The notes under the pieces: model-generated | What the model was told of the DNA's origin: nothing | Seen by the model: the letters and a program-made list of their open reading frames with translations, nothing else | The model's database searches: none | In this document: positions 12,744 through 24,381 of the stretch, piece by piece | Layout: each line of letters starts with the position of its first letter | Position numbering within the stretch: position 1 is the stretch's first letter | Program-made: the position numbers and the translations under genes | Assembly (NCBI GenBank): GCA_003024785.1 | Contig: PUQB01000378.1 | Span: 62,001-126,000, forward strand | Origin: Selaginella tamariscina | Taxonomy: Eukaryota > Streptophyta > Lycopodiopsida > Selaginellales > Selaginellaceae | DNA: 64,000 nt | Direction: 5' to 3'

Positions 12744-14240
12744 GACTCTTCAATAGCACCATCTTGCCATGTGTGACATTAGCAATAAGGAAGCAATGTT
12801 TTGGATTGAGATGTATCACTTTAGAGGATATCCTCCTTGCTCTTTCCATGTCTATGTAAATCCTACGGGCGCCGAGCAACGTAGCCCAGGTCACAGCATC
12901 TGGGAGAAAGGGCATAGTTTCAATCATCTACTCGGCTTCGTCGAGCCGTTTAGCACGGCCAAGAATGTCCACAATGCAGCAGTAGTGCTCCAAAGTTGGA
13001 TCCAAGCTGTATACAGAATGAATCGACACGAACTGATTCCGAGCTTCTTCAAGCATTCCTGCGTGGCTGCAACCATTGAGTATGCTGAGCATTGTGACAT
13101 CATTTGGGTTCGAACCGTCAAGACACATTCTCCACAGCATTTCCAACGCGTGATCGATGTGTCCAGTGTGGGCATATGCCTGTATGATTGCTGTCCACGA
13201 GACAAAGTCCCATGCATGCATGGCACCAAAGATCTCGTTGGTCTCTCTAAGATGACCTCTCCGAGCAACCATCAGACTCGAGGAGAATTCATCGTCCTGT
13301 TTCTCTGGGATGGCATCGAAGAGCACCTTGGCACGTTTGATATCCCCTTTCTGAGCATATCCATGAAGCAAAGAGTTCCATGCGACAGGAGTGTGTTTAG
13401 GCATCTTCTCATATGTGCTCTTCGCTTCCTCAAGACTCGCGTGTGATACCAAAGCTGCCAACAAGGTTATCCATTACATTCCTCTGTGGCATTCTGTGGA
13501 AGTGTTCTATCGAGTTTGTCAAGTTCCCAGCCCGCAGGATGCCGTTAAGTGAGACCAAGTTCCACTGAGGCATTCTGTCAAAAGCAATATCTGCCATCTC
13601 AAAGATCTCCATCTCGACATAAGCAGCAACCAGAGCATTCCATGCAACAAAATCACGCTTTGGAAAGCTACATCTGTGTGAGGAGCTCTCTCGAACATCT
13701 TCTTTGCTTGTTCAAGATCTCCTCTCTGGGCGTATGCTGTTATCAATGAGTTGCAACACGACATATTGTGTTGAGGCATAAACATGCCTTTAGCTTGCTC
13801 TATATGTCCTGGATGCGCATCCGTACATCCACCTAGCGGAATCCCCCACTCAAGAGGACCGGGCGAAGGAGGTACACCCCACGGAACCTTGGCACGAAGG
13901 TGTGGCATCCACTAAAAATACAAGTCTCGTTTCTCTTTACCATGCTGTCGAACAGATTTGGCAATGACCGGAACGGGCATATGCTTGAACCATGACACTC
14001 CATGATACAACATCCGGTTCTGGCATAACATTCATGACTCTCCAAGCTTCATCCAGGTGCTCGTCATCTGCATATCCACTAAGCAAGAGTCCCACGCGAC
14101 TGCATCCATATTGGCATTTTATCAAAGAACTGTCTGGCTTCCAGCAGATGCCCCGTCAACATGTATGGTAGACGTGGATGAGTGGATTCTGCAAAGCAAA
14201 TCTTTGGTGCTGCTGAGATTGGCATCTGATATCAAGGCAT
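12744..14240 (-). pseudogene. PPR gene, duplicated copy 1, heavily damaged
   Basis: Counterpart of the PPR gene at 22606-24381. The 3' half (12744-13440) is well kept, with repeats such as AKVLFDAIPEK and EAEEMIETMPFLPDAVTW. Upstream it has a 5-base loss near 13474, loss of about one repeat (roughly 80 bp) near 13660, an insertion of about 85 bp near 13820-13908, a small inversion (14156-14206) and loss of the stretch matching 24050-24200. The N-terminal start seen in copy 2 is missing. It cannot encode a full protein. Confidence 0.85.
14156..14206. other. Small inverted segment within the PPR pseudogene
   Basis: The stretch from 14156 to 14206 matches copy 2 (about 24199-24248) only as its reverse complement (shared core GGATTCTGCAAAGCAA). 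Sequence on both sides matches copy 2 in direct orientation. A deletion of about 150 bp accompanies it on the left. Confidence 0.8.
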
Positions 14241-14279
14241 GGATGTCCTTACAATATATTTATATAAAATTCAATAACA

Positions 14280-14593
14280 TTCACCATACGTTGCATCTTG
14301 CAAGTTGCAATTCACAAGTTGCCGCAGCAGAGTGAACTTAGTAGCCCAACCTTGACGCTTGTAGTTCGCCTCCAAAGCATCTGCTGCATGCTCAAAGCAA
14401 TGAACATTCTCGAGTTCATCTGCTTGCATATCGTATACCCCAGTCCTCCATCCGCTAGAGAGATCTGCCTCAGAAGTTGTGCAACGGACTTGACCAGATC
14501 CCACATTTTCAACTTCCTCGACTTCCCCTCCATGAGAATGAACCATTGATGGGCGTTTGCAGGCGTGAGCTGTCCAATAGACCACAGCCGCAA
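14280..14593 (-). mobile_element. Ty1/copia gag remnant (copy 1)
   Basis: On the minus strand a gag-like stretch can be read: ADELENVHCFEHAADALEAN, then YKRQGWATKFTLLRQLVNC. This fits the central part of plant copia gag (UBN2-type). It is cut short downstream. The paralogous place at 24750-24890 holds a matching piece, so the insertion predates the segmental duplication. Confidence 0.65.
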
Positions 14594-14791
14594 AGCCTAG
14601 ATCAGATATCTATCGATTCGATTCGTCTATTGATTCAGATTCAGTTACGTGGCTTCTTCTCTGTTGATTATTTTCATTTAAGTGCCACAACTTGTTATAC
14701 TAAGTGAACGATCTTTCTGTAAGCTAGCTTCTCTAGACGGACCCTATTGTTATTTTTATTTCATCGAATAGCATTTAAAATCTATTTTTAT

Positions 14792-17316
14792 TCAAACATA
14801 ACAATTATCCTTCCGTGTGAAAACCATCATATGACGTACAGCAGACATTTTGCACAGATGGGGATGTTCCTTGGCAATAATCAGCCTGGATGCCACGCCT
14901 GAACTTGCCCCGTTACCACAGTTTGCCTTGTGCTGTTCCAGAGCGCAGGTGATGTCTTGGTCAGACATATACAGAAACACCACCTGATCTAGACCAAACG
15001 CCCCTGTTGCTGTGCTAGTTTCACCACCTTCATACTTTCTTTTTTTACTGCTCATCCTGCTAACCGGTGTGGGAATGATTGGATTCAGGTCCTTCTCTGC
15101 CTTGTCTAGAATACTATCTCGTCCAGCGTACTTCACGACTGGTAAAGTCTGGGGGCATCCACAACACTTGCTCTCAAACACAAGAAGCATCACCTTCCCA
15201 GTGTTTGCGCAGACAAGCCTCAACCAAGAATCAGCACCCCAATTGTGAGGTCCGATGAAGGCCCACCTTGTTGCATTGTCCTCCATAAACTGCCAAAACA
15301 CTGCAGGAGATTTGAGTTGTTCGGCTTGCTTCACTAACCAAGATAAGTCAGACGTGGAGGGAACCACAAACTTCAGTCTCTCAAGTCCGACAGGAACAAA
15401 CCAATCTTGAGGGAGTATATCAGCAAGCTTAAATGTATCACTACCCGTGACTTGCCTATGTAAAAGGATCATAAACATAATAGTATATAAATCTGCTTTT
15501 TCTTTCACCTTCCAATCGCTAGATTCCAACGGAGGCAACACCTTGGAAAGGGTGTCATTTGTCAGCGAGAAAATATACCGCAATATCATGGTTGAAAAGG
15601 AGACTCTCATTGGGATCTCGGCTGAGACGACCGCGGATTCCATGGAGCCATTAGTCAGGCCAACCAGGCCAACCAAGCCATTCGACTCCAGATCCCCCCA
15701 AGTGTCCGAGAACTTGCCTTGCAGCACCACACCAATCCGCGTGACTCGTTCTCCCAGCAACGATGCTTGCATGGCCCTCAAAACCAACCATCTTGTCTGT
15801 ATTGACATAGCCAGCATAGTAATCACCTTTGATGAGCTTCCAGGCTTGGAGTATCACTTTCTCCATGTCTTCCTTCCTCATCGGCTGACACAGCTGGGAG
15901 AACAAGTCAGCTGGAGGAAGATCCAACGCAGCAGAGGACGTGCAGAAGGCAGTGAGAATGTACGACAGCATTCTGGGATTGCCACCAGAGAGTGCGATGA
16001 CATCCATGTCCCCTCAGTCAGGTAGACATTCCCGTCGTCTCTGTTCACGGTCTTTGACAGCCGCTCAAGAACCTAAGCACCACATCCTGCATTCGTCAAG
16101 GGAAAGCGGCTGCAGCGGGATGAACACGCTGTGTGCTCGACCCGATCCTGTTTTTGCAAGGTGGCGACCGAAAATCTGGTACTTGCAGCAGTTGCCACCA
16201 CAAAAGTCTGTCCCCGCCGATGGTTATGCATCCATTGAACGAGCCTGGACATCATCTCCTGAAACCAAGACACAGTTTGTCCAGGCGCCGGACTTGCCAC
16301 ATTAGCTTCATCGAAGAACCAACTGAGAAGGATCCTGTTCCCATCTGGAACGCCAAGCCCCTTCTGATGAATGTGACAACATCGCTGAAGAGCAGTTGCT
16401 CCTTAAGCCCAGGAGCGTCAACTTCCAAGCGGTGGAGTAAGTGCAAGTAGCTTCTAACATATTCCTTGTGGACGGAATACAATTCTTGCTTGGACTCATC
16501 CAATGTGAGAGATGCAAACAATGTATTGAGTGCCAAGAGCTGAGATTCGCCCAACCCACTCTCCTCGGGGAGAGTCCGCCCATCCATTCTTGCTTCCAAG
16601 GAACGATACATCCGGCAATTGTAGCTCCCTGAATTGCCCAACATGCTTTTGAACTCCTCCACTAAATCTGCCGAAAGAACTTCCTTCAGGATTGCCTCAA
16701 ACTTGTCAGGCTGTTCTTCCCAAAGTTTCCGTAACAGCGCTGTCGTGTCACGACCCAGAGTTGTTTTGCCCACACCAGGAAACCCGACGGCCATCAACAG
16801 AGAATCACACTCTCTAACATCCTCGCTATAAGACATGAAAGTGCTGAAGATTTGGGCAGCTCCTTTGATCTGCATCGTCATGGTCTTTTCCCTCCCTGCT
16901 AGCATGAAATAGCTGCCCAACTTCCTGTCCAATTTGCCATCCGGCGTCAAGGGCAGCAAATCTGCCTTTCGCCGCGCTGGTAAGTCTAGCACAGCTTCCC
17001 TGGCAGTCTCTAGTTGCTTTTGAAAGAGATGCAACAGCTGCTCCACCCTGTCGGTTGGCAACACCCTTGGTATGCCTCTGCTTCGAATCACCTCCACGAC
17101 GTGAAGGGAACCAGCGTCAAATCTTACTTCACTCCACCCATCGCTAGCTGGAGTTAACCGACACATTGCATCTCCCTCTAGCTCCACTATTATCCGGATT
17201 GCACTGTACTCCTTCAGCACCTCGTTCACCCTAACTCTCCCCTCCACCAGATCAAATACGACTTCATCCTTCTCACCAGCTTCCAGCAACCGCACCCAAG
17301 CGCCTGCTTCTGGCAT
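14792..17316 (-). pseudogene. P-loop NTPase plus nuclease-like protein resembling Crinkler/RHS-type proteins, frame-disrupted
   Basis: Reading leftward from a start at 17316, an N-terminal part of about 110 residues of unknown type is followed by a linker and a P-loop NTPase with Walker A GFPGVGKTT at residues 178-186. After a frame change at the CCC of 16340-16342 a hydrophobic strand ending in DEAN gives a likely Walker B (about 16310). Further frame changes occur near 16080, 16010 and 15790. The C-terminal part (15650-14792) contains an Asp in GADSW and, 17 residues on, FESK. This D...ExK spacing fits the restriction-endonuclease fold. An NTPase followed by such a nuclease is the layout described for Crinkler/RHS effector-like proteins, which are known in oomycetes and fungi and sporadically in plants. 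The assignment rests on motifs only. The frame breaks suggest a pseudogene, although some could be sequence errors. Confidence 0.5.
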
Positions 17317-18060
17317 CTCTGCAGCTAGAGCCCTAAAATCGGTTTTGACCTCTCACGGGAACGGCTGAGATCGAGTATGGACGGCTATTATAATGTTTTT
17401 TATTTGCAGAGATTCTGGAGGGAAACAAGGCTTATCATATCAGTCGTTTAAGACGCATGGTATTGAGTGTGAGGTTGCAGCACGCTGTATGTGGTGGATC
17501 TGGATGTGTTCGGCGGCTGCGTTTGTTCTACGAAAGCTTGAGCAAAGATCCGAACAGCCTCTCTAACCTGGACCTCTTCACAACACACTGTACCAATCTT
17601 CTCGCTTTCAAGAATGGCTGTGGTGCGAGTCGTGGCGCGGGAACGCCACAAAAGGAAAAGCGAAGACAATCGACCTTTGCAATAACCCTATGACCAAGGA
17701 CCCAAGCTTCAGGTACGTTTTGCGAGATGATCCTTTCGTACAGGGAAGCAAGAGAATAGTCGAATCGCCGGCACTGGGCGAAGAAGCATGCGAGTTCACT
17801 AGGCAATGACGATGACAATACGGGCGCACAGCTGCCACAGAAGGAGAATGTTGCAGACGCCCCGACGAGTTAACTCGACAAAGATGAGTGAGTTGTGATG
17901 TTACCCGGTGGGGTATGAGGAAGAAGGGGAGAGAATACGCTCCCCATTCCCTCCAGTGTATGCAGGGAACGGGTAAAGGTTTCTAAATATGAATTAACCA
18001 GCATACCGTTTCATTTCTCTTAACAAGTTGCCCGTGCTCTTGGCATTGCAGGCTGGAATT
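17317..18060. other. Unassigned stretch
   Basis: Upstream flank of the NTPase gene. Weak open frames on the minus strand (17448-17838) show no family I recognise. No firm gene call. Confidence 0.35.
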
Positions 18061-18063
18061 CCG

Positions 18064-18200
18064 CGCCTAGAGCCGATGCTACATGAACGAGGCCGATTGG
18101 CAGGCGTCCTTCTACGGCAACAAGTATGACATCCTCAAGTATGTCAAGAAGGAAGTTGATCCCCAAGGCCTGTTTATCTCTCACCATGGAGTGGGCAGAC
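18064..18200 (+). pseudogene. C-terminal scrap of a berberine-bridge-like FAD oxidase
   Basis: The frame reads CYMNEADWQASFYGNKYDI, then LKYVKKEVDPQGLF and HHGVG. This is the pattern of the BBE domain (C-terminal substrate-side domain of FAD-linked oxidases: Asn-Glu-Ala-Asp, Trp, a Tyr-rich stretch, then Asp-Pro-x-Gly-Leu-Phe). A possible acceptor (TTGCAG) sits just upstream at about 18050. The FAD-binding domain is not found in the preceding DNA, so this is an isolated remnant. Confidence 0.6.
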
Positions 18201-18559
18201 TCGTAATTACACAAATTTATTGACATGTTGATTTGTATCCTAGGTGTAATGCCCATGCGGTGATCATGAGAGACCGTACACGTGCAGCCAGCAAATGGTT
18301 CATGGTCACTTGGTAAGCATAAGTTTGCTGGCGGCGGATTATTAGAATGAATTCTATATCCATTAACTTTTTTCTGGGTTTACGGGCGGGAGATGGTGTA
18401 AACAGAAGAGTTCGTCTTGAAGTGAGACCTCAGAGCAGTTCCGGACGATCTCTCTGAAGTCAGGGGAATGAAGCACGACTCAAAAGCATCCGCTTGCTAG
18501 CTAAATAGTGAATGTGAGAGTTATATTCAGTTAAGGACTGACTGCACCGTACCAAGGTT

Positions 18560-18890
18560 GTTGCTAGCACTATGACCTGGTACGCTTTGGGGGGAAGCCG
18601 ACTTGAAATGCGTGTTCGTCCATCCGAAAGTTTCCTTCCGACAGCAGTTGTTACACATCCGTGCAAACTCCATCAGTGTCAGGCATAGAAAACTTATCCT
18701 TGATTAAGTTTCCTTGCGACCGAAGGCAAAATGACCTCTTTGCAATTCCTTGAGCTGAAACGGGGACGTCTTGTATGCGGTCTCGCAAGTAAGCGGCTGG
18801 CAGGCACAAATCAATCCTGTGTTCATTAGGAGGAAGCCCCGCGGGTATATCAAAAGGCCAAAGGTGCTGGTACTTGTCAAGAACTGGCGA
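18560..18890 (-). mobile_element. Possible Ty3/gypsy pol remnant
   Basis: On the minus strand the frame reads KYQHLWPFDIPAGLPPNEHR, then IDLCLPAAYLRDR. This resembles the stretch just before the reverse transcriptase of gypsy elements (LPPxRxxxHxIDLxPGAxPxxxxPYR). The following frame decays. Short and divergent, so tentative. Confidence 0.4.
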
Positions 18891-18899
18891 GCCGATGGG

Positions 18900-19265
18900 A
18901 AATCAAAGCGTCGTCGTCATAAGTATCAACTTAATCACTCTCATTGAGGCCTTGAGATTCCGCACGTGTCCAAAAAAGTCTGGGGTTGATAGCACGTATT
19001 GAGTCCGAGTATCTGATTCCACTTCTCTCGTTGAAACCAAGAACTACTGCATTAGCAGCATCGTGCGCTGCTTGGCGATGTGAATACGCTGGCCCTACTG
19101 ACGAACTTGAAAGAAGCGTTAACCAAGTGAAGTAACACACAGGCAATTCTATAGACCGTCATTACAAGTGATCTTCAATTCTATTTGACGAATAACAAAG
19201 AGCTGGAATGAGAGAAAATTGCTAATAAAATAAATTCGCTATATACTCCAACTCAGGTCTTGAGT
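18900..19265. other. Intergenic
   Basis: No feature recognised. Confidence 0.35.
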
Positions 19266-19269
19266 TTGC

Positions 19270-19690
19270 ACTTCACACTCAGCTGATCTTGAGCTGGGCA
19301 AGCTTTAAGAATATTCCTTACTTTTGCATAGCAAAAGCTTGTCCAAGTTTTTACTTTAAAAATTTATAAATATTCAAGGTTGTTACTGATAAAAATTAGT
19401 CATCCATGTAGAGTGTAATAATGAGTAAAACTTCCCTTCTTTCTTAATGTAAATGTTGGAGTTTACTTTTAAGAAAGCATCCAATCTTCTACCATCATGC
19501 TATAAAGGCCTCACTTAAGGCCATAAAGAGCTTTGTTAAGCTTTTATATATGTTCTTTTCTAAGTTAGGTGTAACTTTTTAGTTGTTAAAAATAAACATT
19601 TTCCTATAAATTTCCATTCAAAAAAGTAATTTTGATGTTAATCCACACCATATTATTATTTATAACCTTGTGTTATAAGTTAAGCTTTGT
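19270..19690 (-). mobile_element. Decayed Ty1/copia reverse transcriptase
   Basis: The minus strand carries the copia reverse transcriptase core with stops: FLNGNL then ENVYF near 19610, LNKALYGLK near 19530, IKKEGKFYSLL near 19440 and a degraded YVDD site near 19400. Several Gln codons have become stops (CAA to TAA), as expected from long decay of a silenced element. The surrounding 19190-20640 is very AT-rich and probably belongs to the same dead element. Confidence 0.75.
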
Positions 19691-20740
19691 GACAATTGAT
19701 AAAATCATTGAGATTCATCTTTGTTTTTGTAATCAAAAGTTACATAATGAACTAAAAGAACAACTTCTTCAAAAGTGTTCATGCGAGTGATATAAAATCA
19801 ATTTCCTTATCCATAGCTCATTTCAAACGACTCCTACCATTATTTATGCTTAGTTATGCTTAACTTTTTTATTTAATAACCAGTCTAATTTTCAATTAAA
19901 GTGTTTTTAATTTATAGAACAATCTAAGACCCTTTTGAAATTTACAATAATAAATTAGCTTAATCAAATCACTTGTTCTTCATTTGTTCTACTATCTAAT
20001 TATCTTAAAGGATTAACGATAGTGCTTGTTAAAGAACAAACTTTACATGGAACAAGAATTAATTCATTACATATATTTGAATCATTTACCATTGTTTTCA
20101 ATATAAAAATCCTAAATAATGATCAATAATTAAGATATTTGTGTCAAAGGTCACAAGATTTATTATCAATTCAGATAAGAATTAAAAAACTTATAAACTC
20201 TTTGTTTTTGAATTGATATAATGGAAACACATCGTTAATCTTTATATTTTAAATTACACAAGATTAGTCATCAAAATAAAGATTATTACCCATACCATTT
20301 TTTTCATAACAGATAGTAAATCTTTATAAAAGGTAGAAAAATAAGATTTTCATAAAAGATACGAATGTTGATGTCGTGTACACCATGGTTCATTACACAA
20401 TATATTGGCCAATACAATTTTTATATTTAACAAAGTGATCTTTATAGTGAGTGATACCTTCAAAATTAAGAACAAAAAAGACCAACAATAGTCCAAATTT
20501 ATTTTTTTTAATTTAAAATTCTTAAGATTTTATTGAAATTGTTTCATTTTAAACCACACTCAAAATTATCGTAATTATATTTGCTACAGTAACCACAGCA
20601 CTTTTTCCTTTTAAAATCTTCAATTAATTTCACGCCGCTCTCTTGAATTTCAACTTGAAAGAACCTCCACCCTTCAAGAATTTATTATTCTTCTTTGCAG
20701 TCTGGTTAAAAAGCTGATCAGATTTGGAATGGAGACAGTC
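19690..20740. other. AT-rich degraded DNA, probably old retrotransposon
   Basis: No open frame of note. Base composition matches the copia remnant beside it. No LTR boundaries could be found by eye. Confidence 0.4.
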
Positions 20741-20769
20741 TAATGGGTTAACTCGAATGCAGATATCTT

Positions 20770-21010
20770 CCAGAGCTGTGCTAGGCCGTTCTTGCCCAAT
20801 AGCTTTCTTGGGAGATCTGGAACTGGGAGAACCACAAGAGAACCTGCATATGGGACTGATCAGGCGGTTGTCTAAGTGGCAGTGGTAAAGCCTCGGTGTG
20901 AAATTATCTATATCGGCTTCTTCTTCGTCTTCTTCTTCTTGAGCTTGTTGTATTCTTCACGGGGTTCACTTCTGGAAACAAGTGGCCTCGGGATTCCTTG
21001 TTTGCTGGTG
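20770..21010 (-). pseudogene. Partial copy of the unknown acidic protein gene
   Basis: Matches the 10840-11120 part of the first copy (same PVPDLPRKLLGKK-type stretch and the Glu/Lys run). It keeps the base that is missing near 11081 in copy 1, but has other deletions and a stop soon after. Its 3' part is absent. Confidence 0.7.
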
Positions 21011-21368
21011 TTTTCATGCATTTTTTGCCCTTTGCTTCTACCAACAATATCTTCTTCAATTAGCTTAAGAGTTTATGCAATAACTGAATGAGCTACAAAC
21101 CCTGCCTAATAAGTATATCATGCAACACACACGCACAAGTCATTTCAAGTTACTTTGGTTACTTTTTCCAACTTGGAAATTCCAAGTGAGATGACCAATA
21201 TATGATATTCTAGTATGGATGGTAATGTCTATCTTGTTAATTAGTCCTGTCCAGGCACGGACTACAAAATGGTATCAAAAACAATGACAGTCATGCGCAC
21301 TGAAGCTTTTGAAAGCTCTTAACAGTAGAACTTAATCCTCAGTGTAGTTACAAGTTTGTATTCTGGCG

Positions 21369-22577
21369 GATTTCGATGTTTAAATTATTGAAGTACATCT
21401 AGTTAGTCCGCATAATCCCACGCCACGGCACATTCTCCCATTTACAACATTTGATCTGATGCAAAAGGCAGATCCCATATCTCCAAGAATAGCTTTCTGA
21501 CCACCAATGAACACTTGTTTTCCAACATGAAGAACAGCTTAGCACAAGTTCTGGTACATTTCTATCCCTTTGCTGAAAGGCTCTGCTTGGGTGCTCACGG
21601 ACGCTGCAATGATGATGGTGTTGAACTAAGCTGTGCTGTCGCTGACGCATCGTTGAACGACCTGGACTTCTCTCAGTCCTCACCACTGTTCAAGAAGCTC
21701 ATACAGCGAGGGAACTACGAGGACATCACCATGTCTGGCAGTGTCCCGTTTCTCTAGCTGTCCAGGTAAGTCATGTGTGACATTTTTAGCTGTCCAGGTA
21801 AGTCATGTGTGACGATGAACTATGGTAATGCAAATTAAGTTGGACTAATTATTCAGCTTTTGATAGGTGACAAAGTGCAGAGATGGCGGTATATCAGTAG
21901 CATGGTCGTTCGATCACTTAGTAGTGCATCAATATGGCATTTCATAACGTCTTGGGCTGAATTTGCAACAGGAAAGCCGCTGTCATTCCCGACCGGTGCT
22001 TTGAGAGAAGAAACGAGGATTGAGTCAGCATCGCACTTGAGAGTCCCCAAGCTGTCGAGCTTTCGAAAGAACTACCCATAAGTGAGCAGCAACACTCTCA
22101 AAAGTCGTCAAGGAGTTCCCCACCGAAAGCTTCATTTTGTCAACCTCTTTTTCGTCAATTTGATGTCATGTTGCTTGCCAGATCCGTGAAAGTGTATTTG
22201 AAACTTGTGCTTCACACAGGCTCAACTTGCAGTAAATTGCAGACAGGCTTGTGCCGCCCCTCCCAACAACATACTTTGGCAATGTTGTTCTTCCATGTGT
22301 TGCGAATCTAAAGTCGGAGAACTACGAAGCTTTGGAATGGAAGATATAGAGTCACAGATCCATGCCTACAATGGTGGATATCTTCTCCGGAGCTTCTCTT
22401 CGTCATCCTGTGTATGACCTTGATTTTGGATGGGGAAAACCCGCGGCTGTTCGCCATGCACGCCTCTTAAGGGATGGTTTCTGCTTCATGGATCCCAGTC
22501 CGAAAGGTGGCAAGGACATTGAGGTTACCCCCAAAATAATGCAGACTTTCAACACCATCATTAAGTGTTTTGACTAG
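21369..22577 (+). pseudogene. BAHD acyltransferase, duplicated copy 2, decayed
   Basis: Matches the gene at 11384-12710, but the start region has a stop (GTTTAA where copy 1 has GTTAAA, about 21377-21382), several small deletions in exon 1, a duplicated splice donor (21755-21813), loss of the Asp of the HXXXD motif region (the stretch after HLV is cut), and large deletions in exon 2. The DFGWG motif (about 22425) and C-terminus remain. It is non-functional. Confidence 0.9.
21755..21813 (+). repeat. 27-bp tandem duplication carrying a splice donor
   Basis: Positions 21755-21781 and 21787-21813 are identical (core CTGTCCAGGTAAGTCATGTG) with 5 bases between. The unit spans the exon 1 end and the 5' splice site of the BAHD pseudogene. 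Copy 1 has it once (11816 onward). Confidence 0.9.
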
Positions 22578-22605
22578 TAGTACTGTCTTGCTGTAGTTTA
22601 TACAT

Positions 22606-24381
22606 TTAGATACCATCTGCTGCCATGTGTGACATTAGCAATAAGGAAGCACCATGGTTTGGATCGAGATGTGTCACTTTAGAGGATATCCTCCTTGCTC
22701 TTTCCATGTCTTTGTGAATCCTACAGGCACCGAGCAATGTAGCCCATGTCACAGCATCTGGGAGAAAGGGCATAGTTTCAATCATCTCCTCAGCTTCGTC
22801 GAGCCGTTTAGCACGGCCAAGAAGGTCCACAATGCAGCAGTAGTGCTCCAAAGTTGGATCCAAGTTGTATACAGAATGAATCGACATGAACTGACTCCGA
22901 GCTTCTTCAAGCCTTCCTGCGTGGCTGCAACCATTGAGTATGCTGAGCATTGTGACATCGCTTGGGTTCGAACCATCAAGACACATTCTCCACAGCATTT
23001 CCAACGCGTGATCGATGTGTCCAGTGTGGGCATATGCCTGTATGATTGCGGTCCACGAGACAAAGTCCCATGCATGCATGGCATCAAAGATCTCCTTGGC
23101 CTCTCTAAGATGACCTCTCCGTGCATATACAGCAACCATCAGACTCGAGGAGAATTCATCGTCCTGTTTCTCTGGGATGGCATCGAAGAGCACCTTGGCA
23201 TGTTTGATATCCCCTTTCTGAGCATATCCATGAAGCAAAGAGTTCCATGTGACAGGAGTGTGCTTAGGCATCTTCTCATATGTGCTCTTCGCTTCCTCAA
23301 GGCTCGCGTGTGATACCAAAGCTGCCAACAAGGTTATCCATGAGGTTACATTCCTCTGTGGCATTCTGTGGAAGTTTCTATCGAGTTTGTCAAGTTCCCA
23401 GCCCGCAGGATGCAGTTAAGTGAGACCAAGTTCCACTGAGGCATTCTGCCAAAAGCAATATCTGCCATCTCAAAGATCTCCATCTCGACATAAGCAGCAA
23501 CCAGAGCATTCCATGCAACAATGTCACGCTTTGGCATAGCCCCAAATGTACTCTTGACTTCTTTCATTTGTCCAGAACGGGCATATGTAGAAAGCATAGC
23601 AGTCCATGAAGCTACATCTGTGTAAGGAGCTCTCTCGAACATCTTCTTTGCTTGTTCAAGATCTCCTCTCTGGGCATATGCTGCTATCAATGAGTTGCAA
23701 CACGACATATTGTGTTGAGGCATACGATCAAACATGCCTTTAGCTTGCTCTATATTTTCCTGTATGCGCATATCCACTAACAATACAGGTCCAGGAGATG
23801 TCGTTTCTCTTTAGCATGCTGTCGAAGAGATATTTGGCAGGGTGCATATGACCGGAACGGGCATATGCTTGAACCATGACACTCCATGATACAACATCCG
23901 GTTCTGGCATAACAGTCATGACTCTCCAAGATTCATCCAGGTTTTCGTCATCTGCATATCCACTAAGCAAAGAGTTCCACGCGACTGCATCCCACATTGG
24001 CATTTTATCAAAGAACTGTCTGGCTTCCAGCAGATGCCCCGTCTGCGCAAGTGCTGATATGAGTGTAGTCCACGATAGTGCATCCCGCGAGTCCATCCTT
24101 TCAAACAAAGACGTGGCCTGGAGAGGTTTTCCGTTCTGGGAGTATGCACCCAGCATGATGTTCCATGAGAAAACATTCGGATGAGCGACTGTATCAAAGA
24201 CTTGCTTTGCAGAATCCACACATCCACATTTACCATACATGTTGATGAGCAGATTTGCCAAGTATCTGTTGCTGCTGAGGTTGGCATCCGATATCCAGGC
24301 ATGGATGTGCTTACCCTTCACAAGGTCCTTAAGTTTTGTACAGGATCTCAACTGTGCTACAAAGAATTCAGTTTCAACCAT
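22606..24381 (-). CDS. PPR protein, PLS type with partial E region, two frameshifts
   Basis: Reading leftward from the start at 24381, about 590 residues of PPR repeats follow without introns: an N-terminal CTKLKDLVKGKHIHAWI block, then repeats such as AKQVFDTVAHPNVFSWNIML, ARQFFDKMPMWDAVAWNSLL and AKMF-type units, ending with the family-typical DLLGRAKRLDEAEEMIETMP, VTWATLLGAC and a short E-like tail that stops early at MAADGI. There is no DYW deaminase domain. Two lesions: one extra base in the T-run 23755-23758, and two bases missing near 23373-23376 where copy 1 (13501-13506) is whole. Such proteins usually act in chloroplast or mitochondrial RNA editing or processing. The RNA target is unknown. 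Confidence 0.85.

Larger units (their letters stand above)
10790..14600. repeat. Segmental duplication, copy 1
   Basis: The same gene order recurs at about 20740-24890: 5' part of the unknown protein (-), BAHD acyltransferase (+), PPR gene (-), copia gag scrap (-). Identity is visibly high in coding parts (long identical runs around 11540-11640 against 21500-21600, and 12820-13420 against 22690-23290), with many small indels. Copy 1 keeps the BAHD gene nearly whole and has a heavily damaged PPR gene. Confidence 0.9.

Noticed and set aside
17448-17838. Minus-strand open frames after the NTPase gene
   Set aside because: No family match and no clear splice pattern; noted only as unassigned.
22654-23313. 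Plus-strand open frame of 219 codons (and its copy at 12769-13446)
   Set aside because: It lies antisense to the PPR gene. PPR codon bias leaves the opposite strand open, and no family motif is seen.
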